Below, one piece after another: positions 22,486-32,949 of a DNA stretch of 64,000 nt. A model generated the notes under the pieces. The model saw nothing but the letters and a program-made list of their open reading frames with translations, had not been told where the DNA came from and searched no databases. The translations under genes were made by a program, and so were the position numbers. Numbering within the stretch: the stretch's first letter is position 1; each line of letters starts with the position of its first letter. The DNA is from Quercus robur (lineage: Eukaryota > Streptophyta > Magnoliopsida > Fagales > Fagaceae): assembly GCF_932294415.1 (NCBI RefSeq), contig NC_065543.1, forward strand, positions 42,244,277 to 42,308,276. The letters run 5' to 3'.

Positions 22486-25073
22486 TGGTCTCCCCCAGTA
22501 CCTGAAAAGAAGATCCAACTTTCAAAATGATATAAAAGAAGGGAAAAGGAAAGGTAAAATTGCATAAGTACACTATCTGGACGAGTTTGTGGATATGACG
22601 ACCCACAACCTTGTTAGAGGACATGCCAGAGAAGACCCTAAGCTCCTCAGTAGTGAAAGCATCTTGTGCCCTCGTCAGCGCAAGGCCAGCGTCGTCCCAA
22701 ATGCTAGATGAACGAGAATCAGCCTTATCTTTCCCCTTGTCGGCCATGCGTTGCTTCTTCAAGCGTAGAGTGATCTCTTCAACTAGGGTAGCTGGAGAAG
22801 TTGTCCTCGTTGTTTTAGTGACAAGAGTAGCTAGAGTAATGAAGACCCCCTTCTCCATAACACACACCACCCTCTTCCCGAGATTGGAAAAGGGCTCGTT
22901 CTTCTTGGTCCTCATTTTTGCATACATCCCCTAGTTGAAAGAAAGAAAAAGGGAATGACAATGACGAACTAAGTAAATGCTTACTATTCTTCTCCTCAAT
23001 CTCTATGGTGTGCAGGACGTAAGCAGAAGGCTCCGGACCAAGGCAGTGAAGAGCTAAAGTGCGTGGGTCGACTAGGTTGTCAAAGTCGTCAATTGTCTTT
23101 GCATTCTCTATAGTCGCCTCGATGTGTTGCCTGTACCTTCTCTTGAGCTTTGGCTACCTTTCAACTGTGCAAGAGACAACAAATAGGAGAGTTAGTGACG
23201 ATAAAAATGTATACAAAAGAATGAATGACGGATTGGCAGAAAAGACGGTGCACCTAGACTCGGGGTTCTCCATTGACAAAGCAACCTAGGGACGTCACCC
23301 CAAATTTCATCAGAAGGAGTCTCCCACTCATCCCCAGACACAAAAAAGAATTGGGATTTCCAATATCTGAATGATGAGGGCAGGTCCTTGACGATCCTAG
23401 CCTTCCTCACCCAAGGCACCAGTTCATAGTACCTATATTCTTTGGATTCCTTTAAACGATACAAGTAAGTGAACTCGTCCACCTTGATCATAGCTCCTTC
23501 AGTGGCAGCCAGCCATATCTCCATACAGCTAATTACTATCCTCCATGAGTTTGGCATAAGTTGCCCGGGAGCAATGTTGAAATGACCTAAAAGTTCCATG
23601 ATGAAGGGGTGGACGGGAAATCAAGCTCACACAGGAAAGTAGTCTCGTTGAAGCACACCTCCTCGGATGAAAAGTGACAGGCTCGTTCCTCCCCGTGAGG
23701 AAGATGAACCTTAATCTCCTCGGAAAATTGGAACCTATCCCTAAACTGAGAGAGCGTCTCAGCGTCCAGGCCACATATGAGGGCGTGGAAAGCCCTAATC
23801 TCTCTCAGGTCAGAAGCTGCAGTATCCTCCTTCACCTCCACGGGATCGTCGCTAGACGACAAACCCTTCTTGAGCTCACTAGATCTCACCTCCGACATCA
23901 CCTTTCGCTCACCTACTAAATCCTCGAACCAATCAACTGACTAGTGGAGTAAAAGAAATAGATCAGCCAACACTACGCTTAGGCTACTACCCTAAAAAAC
24001 AAAGCCTTCAACTAAAGGAGAAAAGGTACAAGAAACACCTAGAGAAGCCCCCAAACACGCAAAAAGGAATGAAATAAAAGGGCAAGCTATCCTAACTTCA
24101 AAGTTACTAACCATGGAACCTCAGAAAACAAGAAAAAAGGGACAAAATCCTAAAAACCCAAAACAGAAAAGAGAATCAAAAACTCATGCAATTTATCTAT
24201 GCTACAAAGAGTAAAGGAGGCGAGAAAAAGACATACCTCAAAGAAAGCAACCACAGGAAGGAAAGGCGCAAGAAAATCACATGGTAGAGCAGCTCGGAGA
24301 AGAAGCACAGAGCAATAATGGTGAAAGAGAGGGAAAAGCGAAGGGGAAAGAGAAAAGAAGGGAAGTTTAAAAACTCGGCACAAGAAACTGAGAACCAGCT
24401 GGAAACCTGAGAGTAACATAAGTGGGGCATTAACTCCACCAATCAGAGCACACCATGTGGCCACAATGTGTACGATGCCGCCACTACACATTAAATGCGG
24501 AACGAGATCCCAAGAGGCGTGTCTGCGCAAGAAACCTTTCACCTTCTGGCCTTTGTCATGGCATGCAAGGACGACCACAGAACCTGGGGAGGCAGCTGAT
24601 GGGACCAACGAACTCTCTTGCTCAGATGAGCTCATCAAACACCTTCGTCCACCTAGCCACGGTATGGACGAGGGAAGGCAAGTCATTAATAAGAAGTTTC
24701 AATGCCTTGGATAGTTTCCAATCAATTGTCTGATCGTTGGTAGCTCATCAAAACCCGCATTAATAAGCCTTGAGGTGTTACAAAGAGAGCATTAAATCCA
24801 CAATTAAGGTCCCAACAGTTAGAAACTATGAAGCTATATATATACATGCTCACCAAAACCAGACAAGGTACATAGACACACAACCAAAACTTATTAGCAC
24901 ACGTAACTTTGATATTCCAAGTTTTCTTACTTCCTAAAAAGCTTCTATATGGTGACTTTATCATCAGAGACTCTGTGGTGGGCATCACACCAATGACCAC
25001 CTAAGGACAACTTTGCACTACACTTGCAGATACAACGACAAGATTCCTACTTCATTTGGACGAACCTCCACAA
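22486..25073 (+). mobile_element. 3' remnant of a Tat-type Ty3/gypsy element with antisense gene and LTR
   Basis: Minus-strand frames between about 23190 and 23900 encode segments with YRLKESKEYRYYELVPWV and FFFVSGDEWETPSDEIWGD. These resemble the antisense-gene products carried between pol and the 3' LTR by Tat-lineage retrotransposons, as in the element at 30167-40761. An LTR-like segment runs from about 24597 (after CCTGGGGAGGCAGC, a possible polypurine tract) to about 25073 and contains CTATATATATACATG near 24833. No gag or pol remains. It is old and broken; its left edge abuts the copia right LTR. The LTR limits are tentative. Confidence 0.55.
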
Positions 25074-25240
25074 TTGACTATTTTCGCATCATCATCATCC
25101 AAATTGTTCCCTTGTTGGTACTATGGTTTTTTTTTTATTTTTTTTATTTTTTATTATTATTATCCAGGATTCACTTCTAAGACTCTTAAGTAGTCGGCAA
25201 TGTGTTAGCTTTGGGATTGGTCTATTGACATTCACATTAT

Positions 25241-25512
25241 ATGACACAAATCAGTAATAATGGCAAGTACATGTATCTTTACCAATTGACCAATTTCTAA
25301 ATGCTGGAGTGGATCCTAAAGAGATCTCACTTCCTCGTGAAGTTATTATGAATCGGGATCTTTTTGAGCTCTGCAGACTCCAAAGAATGACTAAATTGGT
25401 CATGGAAGGACGTGTAGTTTGTAAGCGAGAGGCAATTGATCATCTGTATTCTGCACTAAACAAAACCAGTTGTAAACGAATTGTCATTGTAATGAAACAA
25501 GCAAATGGCTGA
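25241..25512 (+). other. Unrecognised open fragment of about 80 codons
   Basis: A plus-strand frame is open from about 25270 to the stop ending at 25512 and has normal-looking codon use. Its product includes [36 protein letters not shown] and an HLYSALNKT segment. No ATG starts it; the first in-frame Met is about 25 residues in. I do not recognise a family. It could be a decayed exon or a captured fragment, or chance. Confidence 0.25.
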
Positions 25513-26299
25513 AAATTTGCCTCACCTCCTTACCCATATAAACACCATACAATAAAAAGCGTTCCAACTGCAAATCCCTGCACCGACATAGCAGAATTAG
25601 GAATTAATTGCATCTTAATTCAATCCTATCTACATAATGACCAACTTTGCTTCATTGAAGACTGCTACACAATACTGGATCGATAATGCAATCCTTATGG
25701 TTAATTTCCCACAATGTTTATTATAGGCAAAAGATCTATTAGGCTAACTTAACAGTAATTGTGACATATCTGTAATAAAGTTCTCTAAGCCATTCAATAT
25801 ATTATACATCTCCAAACTAAAATTCATATGGACCTCAAAAATTTCTAAAAATAACAGTGGCAGTGTTCTGTAGTCTGTACTACCATTTCAACTCTCTCCA
25901 CAAGCCCAACGCATGTCTTCAAAGCCACCACATGAAAATTGCCTTCGTTGTGCTGTGCAGTTTGGATAATGTATGTGCTAGTCCCCCAATTGATACCGTG
26001 AACATAGTACTGCTTAAAAAAAAAAAAAAAAAACTATCAAGACCATCATTGATCAAATTCTAGAACTTAAAGGCCAAGTTTTAAAATATAAGGACACCAA
26101 GGTCCAAGCTTGAATTTACATGTCATGAAATCATTGTAAGCAGAGGCAACACTTCGCATTTTTGGGGGCTTTGAGGTTTGGAATTCTGGCATGTAAAAAA
26201 TCTTTGGCCTATTCAAATCAAGGAATGGGGAAGCAGCAATAAAAGATTCTTTAGTCCGTAAGATGAAATTCATTCTGAATAGTGAATACGACATGCGTT
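25513..26299. other. Spacer upstream of the FCP1-like gene
   Basis: I find no gene or tandem repeat here. An A run lies at about 26015-26033. A phrase near 26250-26285 (TTTAGTCCGTAAGATGAAATTCATTCTGAA) recurs in interrupted form at 28655-28727, downstream of the gene. Confidence 0.4.
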
Positions 26300-26396
26300 T
26301 TGAAAGTCACGTGCTGTTCTTTCTTGCACGTGTGAACACCATCAAAAAGCGTTCTCTCCTCTCCTCTACTCTCTCTTGTCTTTCTCCAGCCAAAAT
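26300..26396 (+). promoter_or_regulatory. Two G-boxes and a pyrimidine patch before the FCP1-like gene
   Basis: CACGTG occurs at 26308-26313 and again at 26327-26332, 19 bp apart. A run of CT-rich sequence (26352-26392) then leads into the start codon at 26397. CACGTG is the plant G-box bound by bZIP and bHLH factors, and a pyrimidine patch is common around plant transcription starts. I see no clear TATA box. Function is inferred from motifs only. Confidence 0.4.
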
Positions 26397-27632
26397 ATGA
26401 GTCTCGGCGATGATTTTCCTCTACATTCATACACCACCGAGCACGACTTCATCGCCACCCTCAACTCCGCTTTCCAATCCCTCAGTTTCAACAACACCAC
26501 CACCACCAACAGCAATCCCCATGTCCTCTCCGAACCCAAATCCAAACCCAAACCCAAATCCAAATCCAAATCCAAAAAGCGTTCGGACCCACATCACAAC
26601 TCAGACGAAAACGACCCATGCGGCCACCCCGAAATCCAAGACAACAAGTGCATCAACTGCAAGAAAAAAATCCTCGACGACAACTTCGGCGTGTCGTTCA
26701 GCTACGTCCGCAAAGGCTTACGCTTCAGCCACAAAGAGATCGCTCGCCTTCGCGACCTCCAATCCCACGAGAAACTCAAGCACAAAAAGCTCGTCTTGGT
26801 TCTTGATCTCGACCAGACCTTGATCCACGTCACCACCTCATCCAAAACCAAACAATCCCAAACCTCGTCGTCTGGTAACGACCACTTCACATTGAATTCG
26901 CTTCAGAAGACAGTGAAACTGAGACCCTTCGTACGGCCTTTTCTTAAAGAAGCGAGTACGATGTTTGAGTTTTACATATACACTACGGCAGACAAAGCTT
27001 ACGCATTGGAGATGACGAGGTTGTTGGACCCAGAAAACGTTTACTTCGGTACGAGGATTATCTCTCGGGACGATAGTCCTCGGAGTGACCAAAAGAGCCT
27101 CGACCTTGTTCTCGCCCCCGAACGAATGGTTCTAGTACTTGATGACACCGAGGATGTCTGGTTGAATCATAGGCCTAACTTGGTTTCCATTGAGAGATAC
27201 ACTTACTTTGGTTCAAATTCAATCACCGATGAGAGCGAAACCGAAGGCGCGCTTGTAAAGAGTCTAAGAGTGCTTAAACTGGTTCATGGTTTGTTCTTTC
27301 ACAAGAAATTGGAGGTGGGTTTTGTGCAAAGAGATGTGAGGGTGATACTGCGAATGCTACGTGGTGAGGTACTCAAAGGGTGTAATGTGTTTATTAGCAA
27401 TTTAGACTCGAGGGTTTGTGTTATGGCGGAGGAGTTGGGTGCAATGCGTGCTATGGAGCTTGAAGAATCGGTGACCCATGTGGTTTCTTTGGTTGTGGGA
27501 TCAGAGGAGTGTCTGTGGGCTGAGCGGGAGAAGAGGTTTTTGGTTCATCCCAGGTGGGTTGAAGCTGCCTATTACCTGTTTGAAAGAATGCCTGAACAGG
27601 ATTTTCCCATTAGCCTCAAAAAGTTTAGGTGA
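26397..27632 (+). CDS. FCP1-like RNA polymerase II CTD phosphatase (CPL4-type)
   Basis: A single-exon frame of 411 residues. After a Ser/Lys-rich N-terminus (SKPKPKSK repeats near 48-62) comes a CxH...CxxC cluster (CGHPEIQDNKCINC, near 75-88). The FCP1 homology domain follows, with the catalytic DLDQT at 137-141, a YTTADKAYA segment near 196 and DDTEDVW from about 249. A BRCT domain at about 320-400 has GCNVFISN, AEELGA and HPRWVEAAYY. This order is that of plant CTD phosphatase-like 4 and its shorter relatives, which remove phosphate from the RNA polymerase II C-terminal repeats in the nucleus; the Asp motif is a phosphoryl-aspartate HAD site. The frame extends upstream to 26376 but only through TTG, so ATG 26397 is the start. 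A diverged paralogue lies at 42703-43819 on the same strand. Confidence 0.9.
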   Translation: MSLGDDFPLHSYTTEHDFIATLNSAFQSLSFNNTTTTNSNPHVLSEPKSKPKPKSKSKSKKRSDPHHNSDENDPCGHPEIQDNKCINCKKKILDDNFGVSFSYVRKGLRFSHKEIARLRDLQSHEKLKHKKLVLVLDLDQTLIHVTTSSKTKQSQTSSSGNDHFTLNSLQKTVKLRPFVRPFLKEASTMFEFYIYTTADKAYALEMTRLLDPENVYFGTRIISRDDSPRSDQKSLDLVLAPERMVLVLDDTEDVWLNHRPNLVSIERYTYFGSNSITDESETEGALVKSLRVLKLVHGLFFHKKLEVGFVQRDVRVILRMLRGEVLKGCNVFISNLDSRVCVMAEELGAMRAMELEESVTHVVSLVVGSEECLWAEREKRFLVHPRWVEAAYYLFERMPEQDFPISLKKFR

Positions 27633-29064
27633 GTGAGAGATTTAAGTTTAAACCTTTTTTTTTTTTTTTTTTTAAATCATATACATGTTAGTGTAACAAT
27701 TGGTTGGCTAGAGTAATTTTTTATTAACATAAACAATAATATTATTTTTAGTATTTTCGAGTTGTCATTGCAGTGTAGGCAGGGAGTGAATGAGTTATTT
27801 GTTGTATTTGGCTTGGGATTGGGGATACAATTTGAATTGAACTACAACTGATGAAAATGTATATTATAGTAAATACAATGGCATTGACAGAAAAGTTTAA
27901 TTCTGATCATTGAGTGTTGCAGTAATGGATGTGAGCTTGAGAACTCCTTTGTTTGCCCAAGACTTGTGTTTGTCTTGTTCCTAATTGATGTGGAAGCTAC
28001 CAATTGCGGTCTCCTCAAAGAATCACTGGCAGTGAATTGTTGTATGTCATGTTGCTTCTTCCCGAGACTATTGTCAATTTGTCATTTGTCATTTGTCGAT
28101 GAAGTCCTTCCAAAAACAGTTCATTGGCAGTGAAGTTTGTGAGACTACACCTTGCTCACCTCGTTACAAATAAATTTATCATAATACACCGGCCTAATAC
28201 TTTGTTTAATAATGATTATCAACTAAAACATCTGAAAATGAGTGATTTGCAATGAAAATTATAGTTATGGGGGACTTTGTAGAGGACTAGGGCTCCTAGC
28301 CAGTTCAATTCAGCGCATGGCAAGTTTGCCAATATATGAGGATAGTCTTGCATGTAGTGTTTTTGAAGATTAAATTCTATAAATACTTGTTGTAAACTCT
28401 TTGATTTACTCCCTCCAATAAGAATATGCCACATCATCTTATTACTAAAACATAAAGAGATTAAATTCTATAAAAATGTGGTGTAAAACTTATATAATGT
28501 CACAATGGCTTAAATAAAAGTTCTCTAGAATCACCTAATACGTTATAATGAACATAATGATACATATCTCAAAGTGTTAGGCACAGCTTGAAGCCAAAAT
28601 TTTCTAGATACTTTGGCAGTAACACATTAACATTCCACATTACAGAAAAAAATTATTTAGTCCTGTAAGATTAGTACCCTGTTTGCCGTTGTGTTTGGAT
28701 TAAGGTGGAGATGAAATTCATTCTGAAAACGACTTGCCGTTGTGACTGCTCCCATAAAAACCAACTATAGTCACTTGCTCCTCTTTATTTTTATTACTTT
28801 TTGGGTTTTCTTAAAATTTTCCAAAAATAATCAATTGACTGACTTCAATTGTGAAATTCTCAATCTAGGTTCTAAAGTATCTTTATATTGATTATACATC
28901 TTGAAAGCTCAATGTAATGATATAAAAATTTTCTTAGATTACAAGGAAGATTATTATCTACATTTGAAATTTAGCTTTGCATAGACTTGGGCTTGTGAGT
29001 AGTCTCTATGAGATTGTTTTTATGCGACAAAATTAATGAATTAAACTTACGTCTAGTTCCTTAA
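27633..29064. other. 3' flank of the FCP1-like gene and spacer
   Basis: A T run lies at 27655-27674. Short duplicated phrases such as CACTGGCAGTGAATTGTTG / CATTGGCAGTGAAGTTTGTG (28025 and 28121) and AGATTAAATTCTATAAA (28367 and 28457) are seen. The 28655-28760 stretch resembles the region just upstream of the FCP1-like gene. No open gene is present. Confidence 0.4.
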
Positions 29065-29305
29065 TTGTATGTTTGGTTAGGATTTTGGAGATAATGGAAA
29101 AAGGAGAGTGAAAAATAGGAGAGAAAATTAGTGGGAGGAGTGTTGGTTGAGAGGAGGAGAGAAAAATGATGGGATCTGACTATTTTCTCTTTGGGTCTAC
29201 CAAAACTTAATCTCTCCAAAATGGGAAGAAAATGGGAGTGAAAATTCGGTGCAAAATTTTGGATGAAAATACCCACCCACTTGTCAATGTTCACATCATA
29301 TATGT

Positions 29306-29937
29306 TGTAAGGACACGATTCGTAACGACCCGTAACAGTGTTGGGTTCGTATGTAAAAAGGCCCAAACAATATCATTTATAGAGCGTGGGTTTGAAAGAC
29401 TAGGCCTTGGTCACCAAACGGTGGGTTTTTCGTGGCGTTCATACATGATTATGGCGTTTTCGCACTAAGAGTCTTTCTCCTGGAGGCGGGCTGGGAGGCT
29501 CAGTTTTTGGCCATTTTTCCCAGCCCCCTCTCTGGATTCCTTCCTTTTCCTTTTATACTCACATGTGTTCCTTATCCTTCGTCCACGTGTAGGATCGACT
29601 TTTCCCAGATTGATACTTGTCCCATCAGCCCATACCCAGAGTGGTTGGGGGTGGTTGTAAAAGCTGAAGAGTATGGCTCTGTCAGGTGCAGAGTATTGAA
29701 TGGCAGTAAGGGCAGCTTTCCCTGGTCGTTATACTTTCCAGCGTATCCTTCTCTATTGACCTAGATATTTTAGATTTTCTTCCAAACTGGTCCTATACCG
29801 TTTTTGCCCTTCCTTCCGGTGAGACCTCAGACATGCCGAGGACTGAATCGTCCTTGGCTGTATCCCAAGGCTATTTTATACTTGTATTACAGAACCTGGG
29901 CCATAACTTTCCTCGGCTTGGGCCTTTGGGCCCCACA
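29306..29937 (-). mobile_element. Solo LTR of the same family as the element at 51627-60956
   Basis: The 632-bp segment matches the LTRs at 51627-52305 and 60279-60956 over its whole length (TGTAAGGACACGATTCGTAA, CTGGAGGCGGGCTGGGAGGC, CCTCGGCTTGGGCC), though it is slightly shorter than they are. It is flanked by TATGT on both sides (29301-29305 and 29938-29942). No internal sequence follows, so it is a solo LTR left by LTR-LTR recombination. Orientation is minus, as judged from the family's primer site at 60262-60278. Confidence 0.85.
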
Positions 29938-29965
29938 TATGTATGTATGTTTGTTTGTTTGTTTT

Positions 29966-29999
<34 letters not shown>

Positions 30000-30166
30000 G
30001 CACTATTTGTTTCTTATAATATCTTAGGTACTATTCGTTAATTCTTTTCTTTTTTTCCCATCAATCATGGGTTTTTTTTTAGAAATCAATTTTGGGTTCT
30101 TGAAATTTTTTGTGCTTTAAAAAAAAAACAAAAGTGCCCATTTATATATATATTTTTAATAAAAAT

Positions 30167-30850
30167 AGTGGGGCCCGGCCCAAAAACGATGGGCTATTCC
30201 AAACGCAGGCCCAGCCGAGGAGCGTCCTGGCCGAAGAGAAGCCTCATATAAAGCGTTACTCAGCCCCAATAGCGCCAAGGAAACCTGTTCGAGGAGTAAC
30301 TCCTCCTCGGACATCATGAAGCCCAGACGAGGAACTTTCCCCAGCTATTTCAGCTCATCCTCACAACATATAAAAAAAATTAAATCCAAAATATCTCATG
30401 GAAGGCTACCACCACATTAATTGCGCCCCAACCACCCTCTTGGCCGCATTAATGAGGAAAAGACACCTGAACAGTACCGCCTTGGCCTCTGCAACTCACG
30501 AAGGGACTGATGAGGGCGTCTGATGGGACAGGTGCTCAAGTGGATGCTTAGATGATCAACAGGTGTAAGGTTGAGATGAAAAGAAGAGAACTATATAATG
30601 TAATGGAGTCCCTCAAAGAAGGGGACGAGAGAGGGAGATCAGGAACAAAAAGAAATAAAATCATACTTGAGAAATATCCATTCTTGTGTTTTTATTTTCT
30701 TTTTGCAAATAATACTGTCCATGCATTAGACCGAACAAGTTCACTGAGGCTAAGTTCTTTGACCCATCCTCTACAAATATTTATTGTGGGTTGCGCTTTG
30801 GGCCAAGGCCTAATCAACATAAGTTGGACCAGGAAAATCGTGCAACTACA
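30167..30850 (+). repeat. Left LTR of the Tat element
   Basis: It runs from GTGGGGCCCGGCCC (first base differs from the right copy) to GTGCAACTACA and is followed by the primer site. A CATATAAAAA motif near 30367 could be a TATA box. Confidence 0.9.
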
Positions 30851-31107
30851 ATTGGCGCCGTCTGTGGGAAGAGCTAAGGCATCAGCTAGTGCAACGGTCG
30901 AGCATGGAAGAACTAGATCCGCACCAGGAGGATCCTCACCAAGCTAACTCCCAACGAACACGACCCGCCGAGTCCCAGAGGCAAAATAACCCAACCAACC
31001 CAGGCGGCAGGGGGAATTGTGAGGGAAGTGTGCATACTATCCGGACGAGCCAGAGTCACACTCAGACAGGAAGTCACGTGTCTTAGAGGCGAAATAGTCA
31101 CCAGGCC

Positions 31108-32900
31108 ATGCAGCGAGAGATAGATGACTTAAAAAGGAAGTTACGACGTGTACAGCGAAGACGATCTCCCTCTGACTCAGGCGAGTCTTCTAATGTGGAG
31201 GACATGAGTTACAGACGAAGGTCAAGGACCCCCCCAAGTGAGACCTTTTCTTACGAAAAGGAACCACGCCCAGTACGGAAGTATGAGAGCCCATCCAGCA
31301 AAGGTTTGGGGAGCGACGCCATGAAGAAGGCGTTGGATCAAGTCTCAAGGTCACCCTTCACGAATAGAATCGAAGGGGCTAAGCTGCCAAGACGCTTCAA
31401 CCAACCGGTATTCGCCATCTATACCGGCAGAACAGACCCGGTAGAGCACGTGAGTCAGTTCAACCAAAAAATGGCGATCTATTCGCAAAACGAAGCCCTA
31501 ATGTGCAAGATCTTCCCATCCAGCTTGGGATCGATGGCAATGAGGTGGTTCAACAGCCTGAAGACAAACTCCGTAGGCTCCTACAAGCAGCTCACTCAAG
31601 CTTTTTGCTCCCGTTTTATTACAAACACCAGAGTCCCTCGACCTCTCAGTTCGCTACTGTCCTTATCCATGCATGAAGGAGAAACCCTGAAAGCATACTC
31701 GGATAGGTATTGGGAGGTGTATAACGATTTAGATGACAACCATGATAATGTTGCTATCAGCACGTTCAAAAGCGGCCTTCCCACCGGGCATGGCTTAAGG
31801 AAATCCCTCACCGGAAAACCAGTTACTGACGTCCAACAGCTAATGGATAGGATCGACAAGTACAAAAGAGTGGAGGAGGATCAGCTGCAAGGGAAGGGAA
31901 AGGAGAAGGTTATCCCCCTTAAAGCAAATGATTTCAGGACGGAACGTCACAATCCTGGTCAGTCGAGGAGAGATTTTCCGCGACAGGCTGGGCAGAGCAA
32001 CCCGCAAACAGTGAATGCCGTATTCAGAGAGCCGGTACAACAAGTACTGGAGAAAGTAAGGAATGAACCCTATTTCAGGTGGCCGGGAAAGATGGCTGGA
32101 GATCCTTCCAAGCGTAACCAGAATCTATACTGCCACTATCATCAGGACCATGGGCATACTACTGAGGACTGCAGGAATCTGTGGAATCACCTGGATCAAT
32201 TGGTCCGAGAAGGAAAGTTACGTCACCTGCTGCACCCATCGAGCGGCCATCCCGGCCAAGCAACACAAGAACCTCGAAGGGACGTGTCTTTAAGACCCCC
32301 TACCGGGACGATACATGTCATCCTCGCTGCACCGGGAAGAATTGGGCCACCCATCCCCAGGGTATTAGCCGTGGATCGCCTTCCCTCCGAGGACAGGCAA
32401 AGGGAGCCCAAAAAGTTAAAAAAGGGAAGCTCTTTGATACTGGGATTCTCGGATGAGGATAAGAGAGGAACAATTCAACCTCACGATGATGCCTTGGTGG
32501 TCACCTTGCGGATTGGGGGTTTCGATGTGAAAAGGGTGTTAGTAGACTCTGGAAGTGCGGTGGAGATAATGTACCCTGACCTATACAAGGGGCTGAACTT
32601 GAAGCCGGAAGATTTGACAGCTTACGACTCCCCCCTTCTCAGCTTCGAGGGGAAGATTGTTATGCCAAAGGGGCAAATCCGACTGCCCGTACAGACTGGG
32701 GCGGAAGTGGTGGAGGTGAATTTTATCGTAGTCGACGCTTATTCACCCTACACCGCGATAGTTGCAAGGCCATGGATCCACAGCCTAGAGGCCGTGACCT
32801 CCACACTTCACCAAAAAGTAAAATACCCATCCAGAGGACGAGTGGACGAGATCCGAGGAGATCAGGCCGTGGCCAGGAAGTGTGTGGTGGCCGCCATTTT
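31108..32900 (+). CDS. gag-protease region of the Tat element
   Basis: The frame starts at ATG 31108 after a leader following the primer site. It contains a retrotransposon gag (capsid) domain, with RTDPVEHVSQFNQKM, FNSLKTNSVGSYKQL and HEGETLKAYSDRYWE phrases at about residues 110-220. A Cys/His cluster (YCHYHQDHGHTTEDC) follows near 345-360, and then an aspartic protease with the VLVDSGSA active-site motif near residue 480. This is the usual organisation in plant gypsy elements. Confidence 0.85.
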
Positions 32901-32949
32901 ACATCGGCCCTTGGTCGAGTCTTCGGTCCCAAAGAGCTTATAGCAACCA

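Noticed and set aside
22406-22927. Host gene candidate right of the copia LTR
   Set aside because: It lies partly in the LTR and otherwise in the Tat-type antisense remnant.
26376-26396. N-terminal extension of the FCP1-like protein
   Set aside because: It starts with TTG; ATG at 26397 lies directly downstream of a pyrimidine-rich leader.
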